Assembly: GCF_937425535.1 (NCBI RefSeq)
Contig: NZ_OW485601.1
Span: 1,514,501 to 1,578,500, forward strand
DNA from: Rhodovastum atsumiense
GTDB taxonomy: Bacteria; Pseudomonadota; Alphaproteobacteria; Acetobacterales; Acetobacteraceae
Direction: 5' to 3'
Length of the DNA: 64,000 bases
The position numbers and the translations under genes are program-made. Below, one piece after another: positions 1 to 8,821 of the stretch; within the stretch, counting starts at the first letter, position 1, and each line of letters starts with the position of its first letter. The notes under the pieces were generated by a model. The model saw nothing but the letters and a program-made list of their open reading frames with translations, was not told where the DNA came from and made no database searches.

Positions 1-489
1 TACATCGCCCCGGGCGTCGTGCTGATGCCCTGCTTCGTCAATGTCGGCGCCTATGTCGATCGCGGCACCATGATCGATACCTGGGCCACCGTCGGCAGTT
101 GCGCGCAGATCGGCAAGAACTGCCATCTCTCCGGCGGCGTCGGCATCGGCGGCGTGCTGGAGCCGCTGCAGGCCGCCCCCACCATCATCGAGGACGATTG
201 CTTCATCGGCGCCCGCTCCGAGGTGGTCGAGGGCGTCATCGTCGAGCGCGGCTCGGTGCTGGCGATGGGCGTGTTCATCAGCGCCAGCACCAAGATCATC
301 GACCGCAACACCGGCGAGGTGTTCGTCGGCCGCGTGCCCGCCTATTCGGTGGTGGTGCCGGGCAACCTGCCGGGCAAGCCGCTGCCGGACGGCTCGCCGG
401 GCCCCTCGCTTGCCTGCGCCGTCATCGTCAAGCGCGTGGACGAAGGCACGCGGGCGAAGACCTCCATCAACGAATTGCTGCGCGATTGA
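1..489 (+). CDS. dapD: Tetrahydrodipicolinate N-succinyltransferase (5'-truncated)
   Basis: The product transfers a succinyl group from succinyl-CoA to tetrahydrodipicolinate in the succinylase branch of lysine/meso-diaminopimelate synthesis, in the cytoplasm. The reading frame is open from the first base, so the gene is cut by the window edge. About 162 C-terminal residues are visible, against roughly 275-285 for the family. The visible part is the left-handed beta-helix built from hexapeptide repeats (stretches such as [16 protein letters not shown] and [15 protein letters not shown]), typical of DapD. The stop codon overlaps the TTG start of dapE by 3 bases, so the two are probably translated together. 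Identification is firm; the N-terminal domain cannot be checked. Confidence 0.95.
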   Translation, partial: YIAPGVVLMPCFVNVGAYVDRGTMIDTWATVGSCAQIGKNCHLSGGVGIGGVLEPLQAAPTIIEDDCFIGARSEVVEGVIVERGSVLAMGVFISASTKIIDRNTGEVFVGRVPAYSVVVPGNLPGKPLPDGSPGPSLACAVIVKRVDEGTRAKTSINELLRD

Positions 490-1619
490 CCCCCGCCCCG
501 CTGCACGACCCGCTGCCGCTCGCCCAGGCGCTGATCCGCTGCGCCTCGGTGACGCCGGCGGATGCGGGCGCCCAGGCCGTGCTCGCCGAGACGCTGGAAC
601 GGTTGGGCTTCACCGTCACCCGCCTGCGCTTCGGCGAGATCGAGAACCTGTTCGCCCGCATCGGCACCGCCGGCCCGCATCTCTGCTTCGCCGGACACAC
701 CGACGTGGTGCCGGCGGGTGATGCCGGCTGGTCCGCCGGGCCGTTCGACGGCACCGTGCGCGATGGCATGCTCTATGGCCGCGGCGCCTGCGACATGAAG
801 GGGGCGGTCGCCGCCTTCGTGGCCGCCTGCGCCGGGCATCTCGCGGATGGCCCGCCGCGCGGCTCGATCAGCCTGCTGATCACCGGCGACGAGGAAGGGG
901 TCGCGATCGACGGCACGGCGCGCGTGCTGGAATGGATGGCGGAAGCCGGGCAGGTGCCCGATTTCTGCGTCGTCGGCGAGCCCACCAACCCGGCCCGGCT
1001 GGGCGAGATGATCAAGATCGGCCGCCGCGGCAGCCTGAACGCGCGCATCGCCGTGCATGGCCGGCAGGGCCACGTCGCCTATCCGCACCGGGCCGACAAT
1101 CCGGTGCACCGGCTGGTGCACGTGCTCTCGGCGCTGACCGCGGCGCCGCTGGATGCCGGCAGCGACTGGTTCGAGCCCTCCAGCCTGCAGGTCACCAGCA
1201 TCGACGTCGGCAACCCCGCCACCAACGTCATTCCCGCCATCGCCCGCGCCGCGCTGAACATCCGCTTCAACGACCGCCACAGCGGCGCCACGCTCACCGC
1301 CTGGCTGCGGGCGGTGCTGGCGCAACATGCCGGGCAGTTCGAGCTGGAGGTGGCGGTCAGCGGCGAAAGCTTCCTCACCGCGCCCGGCCCGCTGCTGGAG
1401 CGGCTGCAGGCGGCGGTCCACGGCGTCACCGGCCTCGAGCCGCAGCTCGACACCGGCGGCGGCACCTCGGATGCGCGCTTCATCTCCCGGCTCTGCCCGG
1501 TCGCCGAGTTCGGCCTGGTCGGCAGCACCATGCACCAGGTGGACGAGCGCGTGCCGGTCGAGGACCTGCGCCAGCTCGCCCGTGTCTATCGTCACCTGCT
1601 GGACACGGTGCTGACATGA
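486..1619 (+). CDS. dapE: Succinyl-diaminopimelate desuccinylase
   Basis: This is an M20-family zinc hydrolase that removes succinate from N-succinyl-LL-diaminopimelate, the step after the DapC transamination in lysine synthesis. I chose the TTG at 486 because it overlaps the dapD stop (TTGA) and gives 377 residues, the usual length. Metal-binding signatures are present: [10 protein letters not shown] (His about 71), [10 protein letters not shown] (Asp about 103) and the catalytic/ligand pair GDEEG (about 134-138). Near the end GGGTSDARF is the typical DapE substrate/metal loop. The frame stays open upstream of 486 only because it is an alternative reading of dapD. The gene is followed by an ATGA overlap with the next gene. 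Confidence 0.96.
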   Translation: MTPAPLHDPLPLAQALIRCASVTPADAGAQAVLAETLERLGFTVTRLRFGEIENLFARIGTAGPHLCFAGHTDVVPAGDAGWSAGPFDGTVRDGMLYGRGACDMKGAVAAFVAACAGHLADGPPRGSISLLITGDEEGVAIDGTARVLEWMAEAGQVPDFCVVGEPTNPARLGEMIKIGRRGSLNARIAVHGRQGHVAYPHRADNPVHRLVHVLSALTAAPLDAGSDWFEPSSLQVTSIDVGNPATNVIPAIARAALNIRFNDRHSGATLTAWLRAVLAQHAGQFELEVAVSGESFLTAPGPLLERLQAAVHGVTGLEPQLDTGGGTSDARFISRLCPVAEFGLVGSTMHQVDERVPVEDLRQLARVYRHLLDTVLT

Positions 1620-2197
1620 CTGCCTCCCTGCCGCAACGGCGCAGCGTCATGCGCGGCATCCTGCAACTGGCCCTGCTGCGGGCCGGCGGCATGGAGCAGT
1701 TCGGCGACAGCCGCCAGTGCTTCCTCAACAGCCTCGCCCCGCTGGTTGCCTTTCCGCTGGTGGGCGGCGTGCTCGGCATGGTCTCCGGGGCCGGCGTCGA
1801 CGCCCTGGCCGGGCTGCTCGGCACGCTGGTGGCGCTGCTGACCCCGCCCGTGCTGTCGCACCTGCTGGCGCGGCTGTGGCGGCGCGAGGCGGAATGGCTG
1901 CGCTACGCCACCGCCTTCAACTGGTCGCGCTGGGCGATGCTGCTCGCGCTCAGCACGTCGCTGCTGCTGATCGGCCTGTTCGGCACCATGGGCCTGACGC
2001 AACGCGGCGCGGTAGGGCTGGGGCTGCTGGCGGTCGCCATCTATGGCTTCGTGCTCGATGCCTTCGTGGCACGGGTCGGGCTGCGGCTGTCCTGGGGACG
2101 GGCGGTGCTGCTGGTGCTGGCGGTGAACCTGGGGGCGGCGCTGCTGTTTCTCGGCCCACGCGTGATCGCGGGGCTGCAGGCCCTGCCCCCGGCGTAA
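1616..2197 (+). CDS. Multi-pass membrane protein of unknown function
   Basis: A 193-residue protein whose ATG overlaps the dapE stop (ATGA). I do not recognise the family with certainty. It shows about four or five hydrophobic segments: roughly residues 40-60, 62-80, 105-125, 128-148 and 165-185. A short charged N-terminus contains the stretch [13 protein letters not shown]. The layout, a short soluble head followed by closely packed helices, resembles small YIP1-like membrane proteins, but that is only an impression. It is tightly packed with dapE and with the following membrane protein (one-base overlap, TAATG), so the three are probably co-transcribed. A link to lysine synthesis is not implied. 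Confidence 0.8.
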   Translation: MTASLPQRRSVMRGILQLALLRAGGMEQFGDSRQCFLNSLAPLVAFPLVGGVLGMVSGAGVDALAGLLGTLVALLTPPVLSHLLARLWRREAEWLRYATAFNWSRWAMLLALSTSLLLIGLFGTMGLTQRGAVGLGLLAVAIYGFVLDAFVARVGLRLSWGRAVLLVLAVNLGAALLFLGPRVIAGLQALPPA

Positions 2198-2772
2198 TGG
2201 CCGGGTCGTGGGGCACGGCGCTGCACGGCGCCCTGCTGCTGGCGCGGGGACGGGCCGAGGGCCTGCAGTTGATCGCCGCCCCGCCGGAAGACGAAATGAC
2301 CGTCGCCGCCCGCAGCTTCTGGGCGGCGGTGCTGTGCCTGCCGGCCTTCCTCTGCCTGCACCTGCTGGACTGGGCGCAGGGGCGGGTGCCGATGCCGGAC
2401 CAGCCCGGCCAGGCGCTGGTGCTCGACCTGCTGGGCTACGTGGTCGGCTGGGTCGGCTTCGCGCTGCTCTCGCACGTGATGGCCGCCAGCCTGGGGCGGG
2501 ACCATCGCTGGCCGATCTTCATCACCGCCTGGAACTGGTGCAACGTCGTCCAGTACCTGATCCTGACCGGCGCCATCGTGCCGGAGCTGCTGCACGTGCC
2601 GCCCCTGGTGGCGCAGACCCTGTGGCTGGCGGCGATGGGCTGGGCGCTGTGGCTGGAATGGTACGCCACCCGCCTGTCGCTCGCCGTGCCCGGCTTCACG
2701 GCGGCCCTGCTGGTGGCCACCGATTTCACGCTCGGGTTGTTCCTGCTCGGCTTTACCGAATCGATTCGCTGA
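2197..2772 (+). CDS. Second multi-pass membrane protein of unknown function
   Basis: A 191-residue protein starting at the ATG that shares a base with the upstream stop (TAATG). It has the same organisation as its neighbour: a short polar head (about 1-35) containing RGRAEGLQLIAAPPEDEM, then about four hydrophobic segments (roughly 38-55, 72-92, 100-130, 140-160 and the C-terminal end). Size and helix spacing suggest the two are related partners that arose by duplication or act as a pair, which is inference. The gene ends nine bases before the truA stop on the other strand; no terminator hairpin is visible in that gap. Confidence 0.8.
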   Translation: MAGSWGTALHGALLLARGRAEGLQLIAAPPEDEMTVAARSFWAAVLCLPAFLCLHLLDWAQGRVPMPDQPGQALVLDLLGYVVGWVGFALLSHVMAASLGRDHRWPIFITAWNWCNVVQYLILTGAIVPELLHVPPLVAQTLWLAAMGWALWLEWYATRLSLAVPGFTAALLVATDFTLGLFLLGFTESIR

Positions 2773-2781
2773 TCCCGCCCG

Positions 2782-3585
2782 TCAGGATCCGCAGACAGGT
2801 TCCCGTTCCGGAATATCAACGACCGTCGTCGTGAACGGATCCGGATCGTAGCGCACCCGTGTCAGCGCCAGCCCCTCGGGCGGGGCGGTCGGGCCGGCGG
2901 CCCGGCGGTCCCGCGCCGCCAGTGCCTCGGCTACCCGTCCGACCGGCCAGCGCCCCTCGCCCACCAGCTTCAGCGTGCCGGTCATGTTGCGCACCTGGTG
3001 ATGCAGGAAGCTGCGCGCCTCCGCCACGATCTCCACCAGCTCGCCCTGCCGCGTCACTTCCAGCCGGTCCAGCGTGCGCAACGGGCTCCTGGCCTGACAG
3101 GCGGCGGCACGGAAGGAGGAGAAATCGTGCCGGCCGAGCAGCAGCCGCGCCGCCGCCGCCATCGCCGGCACGTCGAGGTCGCGCTCGACATGCCAGACCC
3201 GCCCCTCCAGCAGCCCCGGCCGCGGCCGGCGGTTGAGGATGCGGTAGCGATAGCCCCGCCCGACAGCCGAGAAACGAGCGTTCCAGCCCTCCGGTGCCAG
3301 CGCCGCCCGCAGCACCACCAGCCGATGCGGCTTCATGTGGAAATTCAGCGCATCCCGCAGCCGATCCGGCGGGAAGGCAGCGGGCAGGTCGATCTGCGCC
3401 ACCTGCCCTTCGGCATGCACGCCCGCATCGGTGCGCCCGGCCACCACGCTCGGCACCGGCGCGCCGCCGGCCAGCCGGGAGGCGGCCTGTTCCAGCACGG
3501 CCTGCAGCGACAGGCCCTGTGCCTGCATCTGCCAGCCGACGAACCCGGTACCGTCGTACTCCAGCAGCAGCGCGTAGCGAGGCAT
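2782..3585 (-). CDS. truA: tRNA pseudouridine(38-40) synthase
   Basis: The product isomerises uridines 38, 39 and 40 of the tRNA anticodon stem-loop to pseudouridine. It has 267 residues, the usual TruA length. The catalytic motif GRTDAGVHAEGQ lies at residues 50-61 (nucleophile Asp53). RYRYRILNRR-type and FHHQVRNM-like segments (here SFLHHQVRNMTGTL) are further TruA signatures. The ATG at 3585 overlaps the fmt stop (ATGA), so truA is the last gene of a def-fmt-truA operon. A longer open frame upstream on this strand is a shadow of fmt and def. Confidence 0.97.
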   Translation of the reverse strand: MPRYALLLEYDGTGFVGWQMQAQGLSLQAVLEQAASRLAGGAPVPSVVAGRTDAGVHAEGQVAQIDLPAAFPPDRLRDALNFHMKPHRLVVLRAALAPEGWNARFSAVGRGYRYRILNRRPRPGLLEGRVWHVERDLDVPAMAAAARLLLGRHDFSSFRAAACQARSPLRTLDRLEVTRQGELVEIVAEARSFLHHQVRNMTGTLKLVGEGRWPVGRVAEALAARDRRAAGPTAPPEGLALTRVRYDPDPFTTTVVDIPEREPVCGS

Positions 3586-4490
3586 CAGCCCAGCCTGGTG
3601 CCCGCCGCGATCCGGCGTCCCCGCAGGAAGGCGGCCGCATCCATGGCGCCGCGACCGGGCGCCTGCACGCGCAGCAGCCGCAGCGCGCCGGACCCGCAGG
3701 CGACCAGCAACGCCTCGTCGAGCACCGTTCCGGGCTCCCCCGCCCCCGCTTCCGGCCGCGCCGCCAGCACCTTCAGCGGGGCGCCGTCCAGCAGGGTGAA
3801 GGTGCCCGGCCAGGGATTGAGCGCGCGCACGCGCCGCTCCAGCACCGCCACGTCCTGCGTCCAGTCGAGCTTCCCGTCCTCGCGCGTGAGCTTGGCGGCA
3901 TAGGTGGCGCCCTCGGCGGGCTGGGGCACCGGTTCCGGCGCCTCGTCCAGCGCACGCAGGACCAGTTGCGCCCCCAGCTCGGCCAGGGCGTCGTGCAACT
4001 CGGGGGTGGTGGTGGCGGGCGTGATCGGCACTGACCCGCGCAGCAGCATCGGCCCGGTGTCGAGCCCGGAATCGACCTGCATGATGGTGACCCCGGTCTC
4101 GGTGTCGCCGGCGAGCAGCGCCGCCTGGATCGGGGCGGCGCCGCGCCAGCGCGGCAACAGGCTGGCATGGATGTTGATGCAACCGCGGCGCGGTGCCACC
4201 AGCATGGGATCGGGGATGATCAGCCCATAGGCCGCCACCACCGCCGCATCCAGCCCGAGCGCCGCGAACGCCGCATGCTCGGCGGTGTCCTTGCGCAGCC
4301 GCGCCGGCGTGCGCACAGGCAGCCCGAGCGCCTCCGCCGCCGCATGCACCGGGCAGGGATGCACGGCATGGCCGCGGCCGGCCGGGCGCGGTGGCTGGCA
4401 ATAGACCGCCACGATCTCGTGCCCGGCCGCGTGCAGCGCCCGCAGCGCCGGCACGGCGAAATCCGGGCTGCCCATGAAAGCCAGTCGCAC
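3585..4490 (-). CDS. fmt: Methionyl-tRNA formyltransferase
   Basis: The product formylates the initiator Met-tRNA using 10-formyl-tetrahydrofolate. It has 301 residues beginning at a GTG two bases after the def stop. The N-terminal transferase domain opens with [14 protein letters not shown]. The substrate loop [17 protein letters not shown] (about 106-122) carries the conserved Asn106 and His108, and GLDTGPML carries Asp144. The C-terminal half (from about 205) contains the OB-fold segment with [11 protein letters not shown]. It is paired with def, the enzyme that later removes the formyl group, as in most bacteria. Confidence 0.97.
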   Translation of the reverse strand: MRLAFMGSPDFAVPALRALHAAGHEIVAVYCQPPRPAGRGHAVHPCPVHAAAEALGLPVRTPARLRKDTAEHAAFAALGLDAAVVAAYGLIIPDPMLVAPRRGCINIHASLLPRWRGAAPIQAALLAGDTETGVTIMQVDSGLDTGPMLLRGSVPITPATTTPELHDALAELGAQLVLRALDEAPEPVPQPAEGATYAAKLTREDGKLDWTQDVAVLERRVRALNPWPGTFTLLDGAPLKVLAARPEAGAGEPGTVLDEALLVACGSGALRLLRVQAPGRGAMDAAAFLRGRRIAAGTRLG

Positions 4491-4492
4491 GG

Positions 4493-5056
4493 CTACTTCG
4501 CCTTCTGCCGCTGCTCCTTGACGAGCCGGCGCATGATGATGTTGCGCCTGAGCACGGAAAGGTGGTCGACGAACAGCACGCCGTCGAGATGGTCGATCTC
4601 GTGCTGCAGGCAGGCGCCCAGCAGGTCCTGCCCCTCGATTTCCCGCCGCGCCCCGGTCTCGTCGGTGTAGCGGACGCGCACCAGCGCCGGGCGGGTGACC
4701 TGGGCATACTGGCCGGGCAGCGACAGGCAGCCTTCTTCCCGGGTGGCCAGGGCGTCGCTCTCGGCGACCACTTCGGGATTGATCAGCACGATCGGGGTGC
4801 GCCGGTTGTCGCGCTGCAGGTCGATGATGGCCATGCGCAGCCCCACCCCGACCTGCGGCGCCGCCAGCCCGATGCCCGGCGCCCGGTACATCGTCTCGAA
4901 CATGCGCGCGATCAGGGCCTGGACCTCGCCATGGTCGGCCTCCGTCACCGGGCGCGCGCGCGCCTTCAGCACCGGATGCGGCGCGACCAGGATGGGCAGG
5001 GTCTCGATCTCATCCAGGACAGGGGCAGGTGAAGCTTCGGTGACGGGATCACTCAT
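4493..5056 (-). CDS. def: Peptide deformylase
   Basis: This iron/zinc hydrolase removes the N-formyl group from nascent proteins. It has 187 residues from the ATG at 5056; the open frame runs 24 codons further but that extension looks non-coding. All three family motifs are intact: [10 protein letters not shown] (61-70), EEGCLSLP with metal ligand Cys110, and QHEIDHLDG with His152, catalytic Glu153 and His156. It is the first gene of the def-fmt-truA operon. The intergenic segment toward hsp20 (5057-5196) should hold two divergent promoters, but I see no clear core elements. Confidence 0.97.
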   Translation of the reverse strand: MSDPVTEASPAPVLDEIETLPILVAPHPVLKARARPVTEADHGEVQALIARMFETMYRAPGIGLAAPQVGVGLRMAIIDLQRDNRRTPIVLINPEVVAESDALATREEGCLSLPGQYAQVTRPALVRVRYTDETGARREIEGQDLLGACLQHEIDHLDGVLFVDHLSVLRRNIIMRRLVKEQRQKAK

Positions 5057-5196
5057 GCCGCCGATGTAGCGTCGCCCAGCCGCCGGATCAACGCCCACGG
5101 GGCTTGCATCGCAGCGGAGCGCTGCCAAAATACGTCACGACGGGTTGCCGCGAACGGGGCCCGGCCACTGCTTCGCTCTCACGAGGAGGCCTGAAC

Positions 5197-5649
5197 TTGA
5201 CGACGCGCGTATTCACTTCCCCGATGTTCCTGGGGTTCGATCACCTCGAGCAGATGCTCGAACGGGCGTCGAAATCCTCGTCCGACGGGTACCCGCCCTA
5301 CAATATCGAGCAGATCAGCCCGACCGGCCTGCGCATCACCCTCGCCGTCGCCGGCTTCACCATGGACGACCTGCAGATCACGCAGGAAGACAACCAGCTG
5401 GTGATCCGCGGACGCCAATCGGACGACAGCCAGGGGCGCGTGTTCCTGCACCGCGGCATCGCCGCCCGGCAGTTCCAGCGCGCCTTCGTCATGGCCGAGG
5501 GCATCGAGGTCCGCGGTGCCTGGCTCGACAACGGCCTGCTGCACATCGACCTCGCACGGCCGCAACCGGAAAGCCGGGTGAAGACCATCCAGATCCGCCG
5601 GGCCGGAAATGGCGGCGGTGCCGTGGTGACGGGCCCACGCGAGGACTGA
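5197..5649 (+). CDS. Small heat-shock protein (Hsp20 / alpha-crystallin family)
   Basis: An ATP-independent chaperone that holds unfolding proteins. I place the start at TTG 5197 because a strong ribosome-binding site (GAGGAGG, 5183-5189) stands seven bases before it. That gives 150 residues beginning MTTRVFTSPMFLGFDHLEQM, a typical opening for alphaproteobacterial Hsp20. The alpha-crystallin domain (about 40-130) shows the ITLAVAGF strand, the dimer loop and RQFQRAFVMAEGIEV. An IxI-like C-terminal anchor (IQIRR) follows. It is next to a DUF1150 protein, a pairing common in this class. No ROSE or CIRCE-like element was recognised upstream. Confidence 0.93.
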   Translation: MTTRVFTSPMFLGFDHLEQMLERASKSSSDGYPPYNIEQISPTGLRITLAVAGFTMDDLQITQEDNQLVIRGRQSDDSQGRVFLHRGIAARQFQRAFVMAEGIEVRGAWLDNGLLHIDLARPQPESRVKTIQIRRAGNGGGAVVTGPRED

Positions 5650-5718
5650 CGGCCCGAACCCGATCAAGGGTTGCGGCGTTGCTGCAGAAGGGGGCGCCGA
5701 ACCCACAGGAGACAGAAA

Positions 5719-5970
5719 ATGACCATTGATTCGGCCGAAAATTTGAATGCTGCCTCGCCTGAGCCCATCGATATCCGCCATCTGACCACCGACCAGCTCG
5801 CCAAGCTCGGCGTCTCTCAGATCGCCTACGTCAAACCGGTGATGATGAACGGCAGCACCGCCTATGCCATCCACGCCGCGGACGGCACGCCCATGGCCGT
5901 GGCCGGCGACCGCAACCTCGCCATCGCCGCCGTGCATCAGCACGAGATGCTGGCGACCCTGGTGCACTGA
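5719..5970 (+). CDS. DUF1150 family protein
   Basis: A small 83-residue protein of the DUF1150 family, recognised by IDIRHLTTDQLAKLGVSQIA and YVKPV followed by a C-terminal segment ending in QHEMLATL. The start at ATG 5719 is supported by AGGAGA at 5707-5712. The family has no established biochemical role. In alphaproteobacteria it usually stands directly downstream of hsp20, as here (69-base gap), so a role in proteostasis or stress recovery is a reasonable guess. The gene ends at a hairpin-rich repeat shared with other gene ends in this window. Confidence 0.9.
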   Translation: MTIDSAENLNAASPEPIDIRHLTTDQLAKLGVSQIAYVKPVMMNGSTAYAIHAADGTPMAVAGDRNLAIAAVHQHEMLATLVH

Positions 5971-5975
5971 AAAGA

Positions 5976-6057
5976 ATGGGTTCCAAGGGCCAAAGGCCCT
6001 TGGTGGAGGTCCAGGAGGCGAAGCCTCCTGGTCGGGTGCGGGGCAAAGCCTCGCCGT
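5976..6057. repeat. Hairpin repeat, family A, copy 1
   Basis: Two strong inverted repeats stand between the convergent DUF1150 and helicase genes: CCAAGGGCC/GGCCCTTGG (5983-5991 and 5995-6003) and CCAGGAGGC/GCCTCCTGG (6011-6019 and 6023-6031). The same modules recur near 27.1, 30.3, 33.2, 38.8 and 60.3 kb. It probably forms the RNA 3' ends of both genes. Confidence 0.85.
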
Positions 6058-7181
6058 TATGCCGCCTGCAGCACCGGCACCTTGATGCGCATCAGCTTCT
6101 CGATATCGCGCAGGTAGGGCCGCTCGTCCGGCCCGCACAGGCTGATCGCCACGCCTGACGCACCGGCGCGCGCCGTGCGGCCGATCCGGTGCACATAGCT
6201 TTCCGGAACGTTCGGCAGGTCGAAATTGACCACGTGGGTCACCCCGTCCACGTCGATGCCGCGGGCGGCGATGTCGGTCGCCACCAGCACGCGGGTGACG
6301 CCCGCCCGGAACGCGCCCAGCGCCCGCTCGCGCTGGCCCTGGCTCTTGTTGCCATGGATGGCGACTGCCTCGATGCCATGCGCGTCGAGGTCCTTCACCA
6401 CGCGATCGGCGCCGTGCTTGGTACGGGTGAACACCAATGTGCGCCCCTCCCCCGCCCGGGCCAGCAGGTTGCGCAGCGCCGACCGCTTGGCGGTCTGCTC
6501 GACGAACAGCACGTGCTGGGCGATACGCTCGGCCGGGGTGGAAATCGGGGCGACGGACACCCGGACCGGGTCGCGCAGCAGGCCGGAAGCCAGCTTGGCG
6601 ATCTCGGGCGGCATGGTGGCGGTGAACAGCAGGGTCTGGCGCCCGGTCGGGAGCATCGCGGCGATCCGCCGGATCGGCACGATGAAGCCGAGGTCGAGCA
6701 TATGGTCGGCCTCGTCCAGCACCAGCACCTCGACCGCATCGAGGCGCAGGGCGCGGTCGCCGACATGGTCAAGCAGGCGGCCCGGGGTGGCGACCAGCAC
6801 GTCGACGCCGCCGGCGATGGCGCGGGCCTGGCGCAGCTTGGGCACGCCGCCGAACATCAGCGCCACGCGCAGCCCGGTGTGGCGGGCATAGGCCCGCACG
6901 TTGTCGGCGATCTGCCCGGCAAGCTCGCGCGTGGGCGCGAGGATCAGGGCGCGGCAGGTCTTCGGCGCCGGACGGGCACCCGAAGCGGCAAGGCGGTGCA
7001 GGATGGGCAGCGCGAAGGCAGCGGTCTTGCCGGTGCCGGTCTGGGCGATGCCCTGGACGTCGTGCCCGGCCAGCACCTGCGGGATCGCCTGCGCCTGGAT
7101 CGGGGTAGGGGTCGTATAACCCTCGGTCGCCAGCGCCTTGAGCAGGGCGGGGGACAGGCCGAAGGTGGAGAAGTCGGTCAT
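6057..7181 (-). CDS. rhlE: DEAD-box ATP-dependent RNA helicase, RhlE-like
   Basis: A 374-residue RNA helicase consisting almost only of the two RecA-like domains, acting in ribosome assembly or RNA turnover. Motifs in order: Q motif (Phe7, Gln29), motif I AQTGTGKT (46-53), Ia PTREL, Ib TPGR, II DEAD (156-159), III as TAT rather than the usual SAT (about 187-189), V ATDIAARGIDV and VI HRIGRTARAG. The start at ATG 7181 fits the family opening MTDFSTFGLSPALL. There is no long basic C-terminal tail as in many RhlE proteins; the protein ends soon after domain 2. The gene symbol follows overall similarity and is tentative. Confidence 0.9.
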   Translation of the reverse strand: MTDFSTFGLSPALLKALATEGYTTPTPIQAQAIPQVLAGHDVQGIAQTGTGKTAAFALPILHRLAASGARPAPKTCRALILAPTRELAGQIADNVRAYARHTGLRVALMFGGVPKLRQARAIAGGVDVLVATPGRLLDHVGDRALRLDAVEVLVLDEADHMLDLGFIVPIRRIAAMLPTGRQTLLFTATMPPEIAKLASGLLRDPVRVSVAPISTPAERIAQHVLFVEQTAKRSALRNLLARAGEGRTLVFTRTKHGADRVVKDLDAHGIEAVAIHGNKSQGQRERALGAFRAGVTRVLVATDIAARGIDVDGVTHVVNFDLPNVPESYVHRIGRTARAGASGVAISLCGPDERPYLRDIEKLMRIKVPVLQAA

Positions 7182-7597
7182 CAGGTCTCTTTCACATCGA
7201 CGCGTCGCCACGCCACGCGGTGGTCGCGCGGCGGACGCGTCATCACGATCGGCAGGATCGCGGACCGGCGCATTCGTTTGGGAAAAGCGGGCTACCTGGG
7301 GGTGCGCCCGATCCCTGCATATTGCCAGGGACACGCACGGGCGGGCAGCGCACGAAACCACATCAGGGCGCGCACCCCATGTATGGGTATCCGCGACGGC
7401 GGCGTCAAGGGAAACGGGCTCCGGGAGCGGTTGTTGCGCACCGGCACGCAGTCCCGGCTGCGCAGCGCGCGAGGAACCTGGAAGGGCCTTCACCCGGTTT
7501 TCCCGCCTCCGTTCACGTACCGGAATGTAGCGCGCCGCGCGCTGGCATGGGACCGGCGCACGCGCCAGAGTGCGGCGCCGCGACGGAGGAAACAGCC
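7182..7597. other. 416-base intergenic region, no gene seen
   Basis: The divergent gap between the helicase and the tartrate dehydratase. I see no convincing small gene, RNA gene or repeat. The length suggests a long 5' untranslated leader for the helicase, as is usual for cold-responsive DEAD-box genes, but that is inference. No clear -35/-10 pair is visible. Confidence 0.5.
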
Positions 7598-8770
7598 ATG
7601 GTCCGTATCGTCGACATCCGCGAGGTGACGCGTCCGATCGCCTCGCCGATCCGCAACGCCTATATCGATTTTTCGAAGATGACGACCAGTCTTGTCGCCG
7701 TGGTCACCGACGTGGTGCGCGACGGCAGGCGCGTGGTCGGCTACGGCTTCAACTCCAATGGTCGCTACGGCCAGGGCGGATTGATCCGCGAGCGTTTCGC
7801 CCCGCGCCTGCTGGAAGCCCCGCCGGAAAGCCTGCTGGATGCGGATGGCGGGAACCTCGATCCCAATCGCGTCTGGGCGGCGATGATGGCCAACGAGAAG
7901 CCGGGCGGGCATGGCGAGCGCTCGGTGGCGGTGGGCACGCTCGACATGGCGGTGTGGGATGCGGTCGCCAAGATCGCCGACAAGCCGCTGTTCCGGCTGC
8001 TGGCCGAGCACCACGGCGTGGTGGCCGAGCCCTGCGTCTTCGTCTACGCCGCCGGCGGCTACTACCATCCGGGCAAGGACCTGGCGGCGCTGCGGGCGGA
8101 AATGCGGTCCTATCTCGACCGCGGCTACACCGTGGTGAAGATGAAGATCGGCGGCGCCTCCATCGACGAGGACCAGCGGCGGATCGAGGCGGTGCTGGCC
8201 GAGTTGGGGCACCACGGCCATGCACGGCTGGCGGTGGACGCCAATGGCCGCTTCGACCTGGAAACCGCCATCGCCTACGCGAAGATGCTGCGGCGCTACG
8301 ACCTGTTCTGGTACGAGGAGCCCGGCGATCCGCTTGACTATCGCCTGCAGACGGCCCTGGCCGAATTCTATCCGGGGGCGATGGCGGTAGGGGAAAACCT
8401 GTTCAGCCACCAGGACGCGCGCAACCTGATCCGGTATGGCGGACTGCGTCCCGACCGCGACTGGCTGCAGTTCGACTGCACCCTGAGCTATGGCCTGAGT
8501 GAATACCTGCGCACATTGAAGATGCTGCACGAGGCCGGCTGGTCGTGGCGGCGCTGCATCCCGCATGGCGGCCATCAGATGTCGCTGGCCATCGCCGCCG
8601 GGCTGGGCCTGGGCGGCAGTGAGAACTACCCGGACCTGTTCCAGCCCTATGGCGGCTTCCCCGACGGCGTGCGGGTGGAGGCGGGACAGGTCACCCTGCC
8701 CGAGCTGCCGGGCATCGGCTTCGAGGGCAAGAGCGATCTTCACGCGGTGATGCGCGAGCTTGCCGAATGA
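7598..8770 (+). CDS. tarD: D-tartrate dehydratase, enolase superfamily
   Basis: The product dehydrates D-tartrate to oxaloacetate in a Mg2+-dependent reaction. I recognise it by close similarity along its whole length to the characterised Bradyrhizobium TarD, including the opening RIVDIREVTRPIASPIRNAY and the segment YGFNSNGRYGQGGLIRERFA. It has 390 residues from ATG 7598 with GGAGGA at 7585-7590. Catalytic residues of this mandelate-racemase-group enzyme are present: KMK (181-183), metal ligands Asp214 (VDANG), Glu240 (WYEEPGD) and Glu266 (GENLFS), and His323 in CIPHGGHQ. No tartrate transporter or regulator lies beside it. Confidence 0.92.
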   Translation: MVRIVDIREVTRPIASPIRNAYIDFSKMTTSLVAVVTDVVRDGRRVVGYGFNSNGRYGQGGLIRERFAPRLLEAPPESLLDADGGNLDPNRVWAAMMANEKPGGHGERSVAVGTLDMAVWDAVAKIADKPLFRLLAEHHGVVAEPCVFVYAAGGYYHPGKDLAALRAEMRSYLDRGYTVVKMKIGGASIDEDQRRIEAVLAELGHHGHARLAVDANGRFDLETAIAYAKMLRRYDLFWYEEPGDPLDYRLQTALAEFYPGAMAVGENLFSHQDARNLIRYGGLRPDRDWLQFDCTLSYGLSEYLRTLKMLHEAGWSWRRCIPHGGHQMSLAIAAGLGLGGSENYPDLFQPYGGFPDGVRVEAGQVTLPELPGIGFEGKSDLHAVMRELAE

Positions 8771-8821
8771 TCCCGACCGCATCGGATTGACCATCCAGGG
8801 GCGGAGGGACAGAACCGGCCG

